Shown here: positions 44,973-52,661 of the stretch, in pieces
How positions within the stretch are numbered: position 1 is the stretch's first letter
How the letters are laid out: every line of letters begins with the position of its first letter
Made by a program: the position numbers and the translations under genes
Notes under the pieces: generated by a model
Seen by the model: the letters and a program-made list of their open reading frames with translations, nothing else
Told to the model about the DNA's origin: nothing
Database searches by the model: none
NCBI GenBank assembly: GCA_963422275.1
Contig: OY729418.1
Coordinates: forward strand, 2,914,001-2,978,000
DNA: 64,000 bases
Source of the DNA: G963422275 sp963422275
GTDB taxonomy: Bacteria; Pseudomonadota; Alphaproteobacteria; Rhodobacterales; Rhodobacteraceae
Direction: 5' to 3'

Positions 44973-46220
44973 TCAGTGAAGATTCGGCTGCGCGCCGACG
45001 CCCTTTTCGTCAATGATGTGGCCCCGCCGGAATCGATCAAGGCGAAAGGACTTGGCAGTTTCGTGGGGTTCGTCGCGCGCCAGAAGATGCGCCGTGCAGT
45101 AGCCCGAGGCCGGAGTCGCCTTGAATCCTCCGTAGCACCATCCTCCGTTGAAGTGGAGACCCTCGATGTGAGTCTTGTCAATGAAAGGGGACCCGTCCAT
45201 GGACATGTCCATGACACCGCCCCACATTCTGACCAATCTTGTGCGGCCGAGCATTGGAAGGAGAGCCATTGCGCTTTCGCAGACATCTTCCACAGCGGCT
45301 AGATTGCCGCGCTGGGCGTAGGAATTATAGCCGTCCAAATCGCCTCCAAAGACCAGCCCGCCCTTGTCTGACTGGCTGATGTAGAGATGTCCGGCCCCGA
45401 AGGTGATGACACCGGGAAGCACGGGCTTGAGCCCCTCAGAAACGAACGCCTGCAGCACGTGGCTCTCGATCGGAAGTCGCATTCCGGCAAGCGACATGAC
45501 ACGACTTGACGAACCCGCTACGCAGACGGCGATCTTTTTGGCCCTGATCGGTCCACGGCTTGTATCGACACCCTTGCAGACGCCATTTTCGATATCGAAG
45601 CCCGTGACCTCGCAATTCTGGATTAAATCGACACCCAACCGGTCCGCGGCTCTGGCGAATCCCCATGACACCGCATCATGACGCACCGTGCCGCCCCTAG
45701 GTTGCCAAAGGCCTCCCTGGACTGGGAACCGGGCGTTATCGAAGTCCAGGAACGGGCACATCTTGCGAACGCGCTTGGCATCAAGCAAATGCGCGTCCAC
45801 TCCCGCCATTCTCATTGCGTTGCCACGCCGAGCGTTCGCGTCGCGTTGGGCATCCGAGTGGTGAAGGTTAAGCACTCCCCGCTGCGAAACCATCGCGTTG
45901 AAGTTAAGGTCCTGCTCCAGCCCCTCCCAGAGCTTGAGCGACAGTTCGTAGAATGGGGTGTTTTCGGGAAGCAGATAGTTGGAACGGATTATCGTCGTGT
46001 TCCGGCCCGTGTTTCCAGAGCCGAGCCAGCCCTTTTCCAGGACGGCAACGTCTTTGATTCCGAACTCCTTCGCGAGGTAATACCCCGCGGCCATTCCGTG
46101 GCCGGCCCCGATAATGATCGCGTCGTACTCGAGTTTCGGTTCGGGTTCCCGCCAATGCCTTTTCCAGCCCTTATTGCCGGTCAGGCCCTCCACGAAGATT
46201 TTCCAGGCGGAGAAACGCAT
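44973..46220 (-). CDS. mgdA: Sarcosine oxidase beta-like subunit, probable N-methylglutamate dehydrogenase MgdA
   Basis: The catalytic flavin subunit of the complex, 415 residues. It has the FAD motif IIIGAGHGMAAGYYLA (35-50), ERG-like KGWLGSGNTGRNTTIIRSNY, and GGTVRHDAVSWG, whose His181 probably corresponds to the FMN-linking histidine of heterotetrameric sarcosine oxidase. The C-terminus has FNGGWCYGGFKATPASG. The first gene of a minus-strand operon in the order beta-delta-alpha-gamma. Either sarcosine or N-methylglutamate could be the substrate; mgsABC and gmaS about 13 kb away favour N-methylglutamate. Confidence 0.8.
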   Translation of the reverse strand: MRFSAWKIFVEGLTGNKGWKRHWREPEPKLEYDAIIIGAGHGMAAGYYLAKEFGIKDVAVLEKGWLGSGNTGRNTTIIRSNYLLPENTPFYELSLKLWEGLEQDLNFNAMVSQRGVLNLHHSDAQRDANARRGNAMRMAGVDAHLLDAKRVRKMCPFLDFDNARFPVQGGLWQPRGGTVRHDAVSWGFARAADRLGVDLIQNCEVTGFDIENGVCKGVDTSRGPIRAKKIAVCVAGSSSRVMSLAGMRLPIESHVLQAFVSEGLKPVLPGVITFGAGHLYISQSDKGGLVFGGDLDGYNSYAQRGNLAAVEDVCESAMALLPMLGRTRLVRMWGGVMDMSMDGSPFIDKTHIEGLHFNGGWCYGGFKATPASGYCTAHLLARDEPHETAKSFRLDRFRRGHIIDEKGVGAQPNLH

Positions 46221-47260
46221 CTTGGATGTTCCGTGTCCTTTGCGAATGGCGTACGGGCAAGTCAGCGAATCTATCTGATTTTGCCGCGAGATGAAATGAA
46301 TTCTGCGCTACCGCAAGCTGGCACTGAATCGGATTGGAATCCAGTTGGTTGAAAGTCATATGCACTGGTCCCAGCTGCATGTTGAACCTGATGAATTCAT
46401 CAATTGCGATATAGCAGCGCTCTCCAGCAGCACAGCGACCCGCAGATCAATTTCATGCCCAATGCATCAGACTTGAAACTGAGTGCACTCCGACGGTCCA
46501 AGGCGCATTCTTGTCCAATGCAGCCCGTGTCGAAAGGCTGATTTTGCCGAGGCCACGATCCGAGAGCCTGTTGTCGGACAATTTGCCGAAATTCTTCTCT
46601 TTGCACTGATTCCGAGGAGCGATTTCATAATTCAACAACGGCCCCTTCACTCAAAAGTGCATGGTATGCCAATTGACCGAACGGACTCCTCTGTTCGGAT
46701 GCCTTCACCTGCCGCTTTTGCAGAAAACACCGAGCATGCCGCAAACACGCTTTGGCGTTCCAGTTTGCCGGAAGACGAAAGAGTGAGGCGTCAGCAAGGT
46801 TGAAATGGCAACGTGCATTGCACCAGCCAGTCGCACTCGATCGCCTTGTCGATTCCGGGAATGATGCGTAGCCTTGCGCTTTCAGTCGTGTTCGGCACAT
46901 GCTGCCTGTCATGAAATCCAGCTGATCTCAGTTGAGACAAAAGTCGCTTCCTAGTTTCAGCATAGGAGATTAGCGCATCGGGCAATGCCTGTCGACATTC
47001 GAAGAAAGCGCGCAGTTTCAGTTCATCCCGATCTTGCGCGACCTGCGTTGAAGGGATGAGGCAGTGGCAGAGCATGCCTGACCGATAGAAGGGAGGATCA
47101 GTAGATCCTCGAAACATTTTATCAGGCGAAGCTTGCTCGCATCAAACAGATGGCAGGAAAATTGAACAACATGCGAAATTCCATTAATTGGATTAAGAGC
47201 TTTTTTTAACCTCACTCGCCGGTGAGACTTTTCATGTCTATCCGGCAATTTGGAGATGAC
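46221..47260. other. About 1 kb with no recognisable gene between mgd-like operon and restriction gene
   Basis: This divergent intergenic region must contain promoters for the mgd-like operon (leftward) and the type ISP gene (rightward). A minus-strand frame of about 108 codons (46791-47117) has a helical Leu/Arg-rich middle, but nothing identifies it and the surrounding frames are broken. The region is AT-richer than the flanking genes, in keeping with an acquired restriction locus. I found no tRNA or attachment site. Confidence 0.4.
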
Positions 47261-50200
47261 ATGCAGGAGACCTCGAATACAATTGACTCCATCCTCGATC
47301 GCTGGCGATCGGAAATGGCCTCAGCCGACTTCGTCAGGACGAAGGTGGCGGGCGATGCATTCGAACAACTCTGCATCGCCTATCTGACGCATGATCCGGT
47401 GCAGTGTCTCCAGTATCGCAATATCAAGAGATATGGCGACTGGGCCAAGGAACATTCATTTGAAGCCACGGACACAGGAATCGATCTGGTGGCCGAACTT
47501 GTAAATGGGAAGGGCTTTGCTGCAATACAGTGCAAGTTCCACGCCGAAGGCAAATCCATTGCCAAGGCGGAAATCGACTCCTTCCTGGCGGCGTCTGGCA
47601 CTGATGATTTCCAACATCGCGTATTGATTGACACGACTGGGCGTGATTGGTCAGGCAATGTTGAAAGCACGCTTCGCAAGCAAGCCATTCCTGTTGTTCG
47701 GCTCGGTCTTCATAATCTGCGCGAGAGCCTGATCGATTGGGCACGCTTTGTCGAATGCAATGAAGTTGTTTCAGCCGAGCGATTGCAACTTCGCCCCCAC
47801 CAATTAGAGGCCGTAGAGAAAATTGCGGATGGCTTGGGAACGTCAGGAAGCCGGGGCAAGGTCATCATGGCGTGCGGAACGGGCAAAACTTTGGTTTCGC
47901 TTCGTGCCGCCGAGCAACTGGTCGGGGTCGGGGGGGGGGGGGGGGCACTCTATCTCGTTCCGTCCCTAGCACTGATGTCGCAGACCGTCCGCGTCTGGGC
48001 CGAGCAGGCAGAACTTCCGCTGCGTGCCTTTGCCGTCTGTTCGGATAATCAGGTCGGCAAGAGGAGGAAGAACCAGGGCGACCACATAGACATGGACGCA
48101 CTGGATCTCGCATGGCCAGCCACCACCGACGCGGCAATACTGGCGGAGAAAGCGGCACTTGATGATCCGGTTGCAATGACCGTGATTTTTGCCACCTACC
48201 AATCCTCTCCTGTGATTGAGCAAGCCCAGCGCGAACACGGCCTGCCTGCGTTCAATTTGATGGTATGTGATGAGGCGCACCGCACCGCTGGCGCGATACT
48301 TGACGGTGAGAAGCCCTCGAACTTCACGCGAATCCATCGAGATGGAAACATCGCTGTCAGACGACGTCTTTACATGACCGCGACGCCCAAGGTTTACGCC
48401 GAGAGTGCTCGCACCAAGGCGGGGGATCTAGCGGCGTCACTCTGTTCAATGGATGACGAGACACTTTACGGTCCAGTCCTCTACGAACTCGGATTCGCGG
48501 CGGCAGTCGAGGAGGACTTGCTTTCCGACTACCGGGTGGTGGTACTGACGATCCCCGAGTCTCAGGCTGCACGGGTGCTGACCTACTACGGCGGTGCCCT
48601 CGATGAAGGCTTAAACATCGATTCCACTGCATTGATGATCGGTTGCTGGCGAGCGTTGGCCAAGGCCGACCCGGAGGCTTTCTCCGAGAAGGAACGGGCG
48701 CCGATGCGGCGCGCGATCGCGTTCTGCAAAACGATTGCGACCTCGAAACAGGTGGAGCGGCTGTTCGATGACATTTCAACCAAATATCGGACACTCAGCT
48801 CCAAGACAGAAAGTGGCAACTCGCTCCCGGTTCATGCCGCTCCGGCACGCCACATTGACGGCACTTTCAATGCCTCGCGTCGTGCGGAAGCTCTCGTGTG
48901 GCTGGATGATCCTGGAGAAAACGAGTGCCGAATTCTGACCAATGCCCGCTGCCTGACTGAAGGGGTCGATCTCCCGGCCTTGGACGGAATTTTGTTCATG
49001 CATCCTCGAAAGAGCCAGATTGAGGTGGTGCAGACAGTTGGCCGTGTCATGCGCAAGGCAAAGGGCAAGCAGATGGGATACATCATCCTGCCAGTGGTCA
49101 TCGCTCCCGGCTCCGTGCCTGAGAACGTCCTCGACGACAACGAACGCTGGAGGAAAGTTTGGCAGATATTGAACGCCATACGCAGTCATGACGAAGGGTT
49201 CGACGCCGAGTTGAACAGAATCGAGATGGGTGAGAAGCCGAGACACTTGTCGATCGTCCCACTGGCCGACTGGGCTCCGGAAACGGAGCATGCGAAGGGG
49301 CCGGAGATTGGGTGGGGTGAAGCATTGGATCCGGAAGAGCCGACTTTGGCCAAAGGGGTGGAAGGGGCCGGAGCCAGCCTGTTTGACGGACTTCCGGGTG
49401 CGATCATGGCGAAAGTCGTCGAGAAATGCGGGTCGCGCAGGTACTGGGAGGAGTGGGCAGGAGACGTTGCCAAGATTGGGCGGGCCCATGTGGAGCGCAT
49501 CACCGCTTTGGTGACAGTGGACGAGCAAAGCCCGGAAAATAAGGATGTCGAAGCGGCAGCGGAAATCTTCGATGGTTTTGTTAGCGAATTGCGAGACGAT
49601 CTCAATCCCGGTGTCACCAAGGAAGACGCGATCGAGATGCTGGCGCAGCACTTGGTAACCGGGCCAGTGTTTGACGCGTTGTTCGGTTGGGGGGGGGGGG
49701 GGAGGGTATTCACCCTCCAAAACCCGGTCAGCAGGGCAATGCAGACAATTCTCGATGTCATCAAACCCACAGGCATCGAGGCAGAGGCCGCGAGCTTAGA
49801 CGAATTTTACGACTCCGTTCGTCGACGTGTGAAAGGAGCAGAGACGGACAAGGCCAAGCAGCAGATTGTCGTGGATCTCTACGACAAATTTTTTCGTAAC
49901 GCTTTCGCCGACACCAGCAAAAAACTCGGAATTGTTTACACCCCGGTAGAGATTGCAGATTTTATCCTGCATTCGGTTGCTATGATCCTAAAGAACGAAT
50001 TTAGCACCGGTCTCAGCGACAGGGGCGTGCACATACTCGATCCATTCGCCGGTACCGGCACCTTCATTGTCCGACTGCTGCAGTCGGGGCTGATCGGGCA
50101 GGCTGATCTGGAGCGAAAGTATGCGAGCGAGATCCATGCCAATGAGATCGTGCTCTTGGCCTATTATATCGCTTCGGTGAACATCGAGACAGCCTTTCAT

Positions 50201-52108
50201 GGCATTGCAGGCGGTTTCTACCGGCCCTTCACCCGTATCTGCCTAGCCGACACATTCCAGCTAAATGAGAGCGACGAGCTTTTTGCTGAGTTGCTGAAGG
50301 CCAATTCCGACAGGCAGATCCATCAGAAGACGCAGGACATACGCGTGATCATCGGCAATCCGCCATGGATGGCTGGCAAGAAGGGGTCAGGGTACCCGCA
50401 ACTATACGAAAGGATTGGGGAAACATATGTTAATCGATCAACCGCGACGCTGAAGAACAGCCTCTACGACAGCTACAAGATGGCGATCCGCTGGGCATCG
50501 GACCGGATCGGCGAGAAAGGCGTGGTCGGTTTTGTCACCAACGGTTCCTGGATCGACGGCAATGCCGACTCCGGCGTCCGCGCCTGTCTGGCCGAGGAGT
50601 TCACCTCGATCCACGTCGTCAATCTGCGGGGCAACCAGCGCACGCAGGGCGAACGCTCGCGCCGCGAGGGCGGTAAGGTTTTCGGCCAGGGTTCCCGGGC
50701 ACCTGTGGCGGTCATGATCCTGGCGAAGGACCCGGACGCGGCGCATGACGGGTGCCGCATCTTGTATCGCGACATCGGTCATTATCTCTCCCGCGAGGAC
50801 AAGCTTGCACTGCTGCGCGACTGGGGTTCGATCGCCGACATCGATGACTGGGAGGAGATCGTGCCCGACCGTCACCATGACTGGATCGACAAGCGCGACG
50901 AGGCGTTTCAGCGACTCTATCCGCTGGGATCGAAGAGTGCCAAGGCGAGGAAAACCGACGAAGCGATATTTGAGTTGTACTCAAGGGGATATGCGACCAG
51001 CCGCGATGCCTACATCTACAACTTCTCGCGCGAGGCCTGCGCGGAGAACGCGCGCGGAGTGGTGGACGACTATCGCGGCGCTGTCGCGATGCGAACAGAG
51101 CATCCAGAATACACCGTCGATGGCGTGGCGAGCCGCTTCTCCTCTCATGTTCGGTGGGATAGGGAGCTCAAGAACAATCTGAGGCGAGGGAAGGCCGCTT
51201 TGTACTCGCGAGACAATGTCTGGAGGACGCACTACCGCCCATTTGTCAAACAGCACTGTTACGTCGATTACGTTCTGGTCAACAACAAGTACCAACAGGA
51301 CAGCATCTTCCCCACCGACGATGCCGAGAACCGCGCGATCTGCGTTCCGGGCGTGGGCTCGACCACTCCGTTTTCCGTGCTTGTGGTTGATACTATGCCG
51401 GACCTTGCGTTTAACTCAGCCGGCCAGTGCTTCCCGCGATACCGCTACGAGCGCGGGAGCGACTGGCCCAGCCTTCCCGGCGTGAAGCCGGGACCGGATC
51501 GGATCGATAACATCTCCGACACGGCTCTTCGTGCGTTCCATCTGCAGTACAGCGACAGTGCGATAAGCAAGGACGCGATTTTCGACTACGTCTATGGCAT
51601 CCTGCATGCTCCGGCCTTTCACGAGCGGTTTGGCAACGACCTCGCGAAGGAACTGCCGCGTATCCCGTTCGCTGCCGATTTTCACGCTTTCTCCAAAGCC
51701 GGCCGCCGGCTGGCGGGACTCCATCTCGGCTATGAAACCGGACCGAAGTATCCGCTCTCTGTCGTGTTCCAGATGGAGGGGGAGCCGAAATCCGAGCACT
51801 TCGGGATCAGTTCGAGAAAGATGCGGTTCACGGATGATGACAAGACGATTCTCGCCATCAACGATCATGTTCACCTTACGGGCATTCCGCCGGAGGCCCA
51901 TGAATATCAGGTCAACGGGCGAACGCCGCTCGAATGGTTTATCGACCGCTACCGGATTGTGCGGGACAAGGAGAGCGGCATCGTCAACGACCCAAACGGC
52001 TGGTTCGCCGACCCGCGAGACCTGATCTCGGCGTTCCGCCGGGTCGTGCATCTCAGCGTGGAGACAGTAAAAATTGTCAGTGGCTTGCCACCGGCACTGA
52101 ATGACTGA
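47261..52108 (+). CDS. Type ISP restriction-modification enzyme (nuclease-helicase-methyltransferase in one chain)
   Basis: A 1615-residue single-polypeptide restriction-modification enzyme like the LlaGI/LlaBIII type ISP class. The order is complete. An N-terminal Mrr-like PD-(D/E)xK nuclease has Asp75 and Gln90-x-Lys92 (QCK). A superfamily 2 ATPase follows, with Walker A ACGTGKT (204-210), DEAH (337-340) and MTATP. Next come a helical coupler, an adenine methyltransferase with DPFAGTG (927-933) and NPPW (1033-1036), and a C-terminal target-recognition domain. ATG 47261 has GGAG five bases upstream; ATG 47234 and GTG 47222 are in-frame alternatives. Two poly-G runs encode Gly224-228 and Gly811-814 and make it a phase-variation candidate. 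No partner genes adjoin it. Confidence 0.9.
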   Translation: MQETSNTIDSILDRWRSEMASADFVRTKVAGDAFEQLCIAYLTHDPVQCLQYRNIKRYGDWAKEHSFEATDTGIDLVAELVNGKGFAAIQCKFHAEGKSIAKAEIDSFLAASGTDDFQHRVLIDTTGRDWSGNVESTLRKQAIPVVRLGLHNLRESLIDWARFVECNEVVSAERLQLRPHQLEAVEKIADGLGTSGSRGKVIMACGTGKTLVSLRAAEQLVGVGGGGGALYLVPSLALMSQTVRVWAEQAELPLRAFAVCSDNQVGKRRKNQGDHIDMDALDLAWPATTDAAILAEKAALDDPVAMTVIFATYQSSPVIEQAQREHGLPAFNLMVCDEAHRTAGAILDGEKPSNFTRIHRDGNIAVRRRLYMTATPKVYAESARTKAGDLAASLCSMDDETLYGPVLYELGFAAAVEEDLLSDYRVVVLTIPESQAARVLTYYGGALDEGLNIDSTALMIGCWRALAKADPEAFSEKERAPMRRAIAFCKTIATSKQVERLFDDISTKYRTLSSKTESGNSLPVHAAPARHIDGTFNASRRAEALVWLDDPGENECRILTNARCLTEGVDLPALDGILFMHPRKSQIEVVQTVGRVMRKAKGKQMGYIILPVVIAPGSVPENVLDDNERWRKVWQILNAIRSHDEGFDAELNRIEMGEKPRHLSIVPLADWAPETEHAKGPEIGWGEALDPEEPTLAKGVEGAGASLFDGLPGAIMAKVVEKCGSRRYWEEWAGDVAKIGRAHVERITALVTVDEQSPENKDVEAAAEIFDGFVSELRDDLNPGVTKEDAIEMLAQHLVTGPVFDALFGWGGGGRVFTLQNPVSRAMQTILDVIKPTGIEAEAASLDEFYDSVRRRVKGAETDKAKQQIVVDLYDKFFRNAFADTSKKLGIVYTPVEIADFILHSVAMILKNEFSTGLSDRGVHILDPFAGTGTFIVRLLQSGLIGQADLERKYASEIHANEIVLLAYYIASVNIETAFHGIAGGFYRPFTRICLADTFQLNESDELFAELLKANSDRQIHQKTQDIRVIIGNPPWMAGKKGSGYPQLYERIGETYVNRSTATLKNSLYDSYKMAIRWASDRIGEKGVVGFVTNGSWIDGNADSGVRACLAEEFTSIHVVNLRGNQRTQGERSRREGGKVFGQGSRAPVAVMILAKDPDAAHDGCRILYRDIGHYLSREDKLALLRDWGSIADIDDWEEIVPDRHHDWIDKRDEAFQRLYPLGSKSAKARKTDEAIFELYSRGYATSRDAYIYNFSREACAENARGVVDDYRGAVAMRTEHPEYTVDGVASRFSSHVRWDRELKNNLRRGKAALYSRDNVWRTHYRPFVKQHCYVDYVLVNNKYQQDSIFPTDDAENRAICVPGVGSTTPFSVLVVDTMPDLAFNSAGQCFPRYRYERGSDWPSLPGVKPGPDRIDNISDTALRAFHLQYSDSAISKDAIFDYVYGILHAPAFHERFGNDLAKELPRIPFAADFHAFSKAGRRLAGLHLGYETGPKYPLSVVFQMEGEPKSEHFGISSRKMRFTDDDKTILAINDHVHLTGIPPEAHEYQVNGRTPLEWFIDRYRIVRDKESGIVNDPNGWFADPRDLISAFRRVVHLSVETVKIVSGLPPALND
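47930..47945 (+). repeat. Poly-G tract of 16 in the type ISP gene (helicase domain)
   Basis: Sixteen consecutive G residues encode Gly224-228 plus the first base of the next Ala codon, just after helicase motif I. Losing one G gives a stop eight codons beyond the tract (TAG at 47967; product about 235 residues). Gaining one G gives a stop at 48046 (about 262 residues). In both cases the motor, methyltransferase and recognition domains are lost. Confidence 0.9.
49689..49702 (+). repeat. Poly-G tract of 14 in the type ISP gene (before methyltransferase)
   Basis: Fourteen consecutive G residues complete the Trp810 codon and encode Gly811-814, ahead of the methyltransferase domain. A one-base loss runs into TAG at 49797; a one-base gain into TAA at 49897. 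Either would leave a nuclease-helicase fragment of roughly 850-880 residues without methyltransferase or target-recognition domains. The present length is in frame. Confidence 0.9.
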
Positions 52109-52661
52109 GCGGATAACTATTGAGATGCTCAGGGAATTGTCTCCGCCACATGGCCATGCAGTTTAGCGAAGTTGACGGTCTCATTCCTGAGGCGGCGACC
52201 GCAATAGCGATCAATGGCTGGAGCAAAACGGTAATCGGGCGTTCTGCACTGTGCGCCAATTCTCTACTAGAGACCTGGTCGATGGACTATGGTCGCGAAT
52301 GATAAAAGTGTGCTCAGTCAAGCCGTTCGATGAGTTTATGGATGGTTACCTCGGCGAATCTCGAATCTGGAAGGAAAGCACATACCAAAATGCGTGTTCT
52401 TCGTATGGCTCGTTGACACCATCATGCATGCTTCCCGTTTTGGGTCTCGAACCAATTCGCCTCCAAAAGGCTGTTCGAACACTTGAAGGATGCTCGTAGC
52501 AGGCGAGCCTGTAATCCAGCTGCATTGCCCAAGAGTGACAAGGCTACGCAGGTGAAGCATCACTTCGTTTTAGGAAGTGCTTCCGGGTTCACTTGCTTGC
52601 GTCACAGGCACTTCAAAAGGTATTTGGTGCGGGCAGTGCTTTATTTTGACGGTGCGTTATT
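52109..52661. other. Non-coding gap between type ISP gene and tdm
   Basis: About 550 bases; small open frames are present on the plus strand but none is recognisable. The tdm promoter probably lies in the last 150 bases, which are AT-rich (TTTATTTTGACGG). I see no clear terminator after the restriction gene. Confidence 0.4.

Noticed and set aside
50438..50878. Minus-strand open frame within the type ISP gene
   Set aside because: It is an antisense shadow of the well-conserved methyltransferase region with no independent support.
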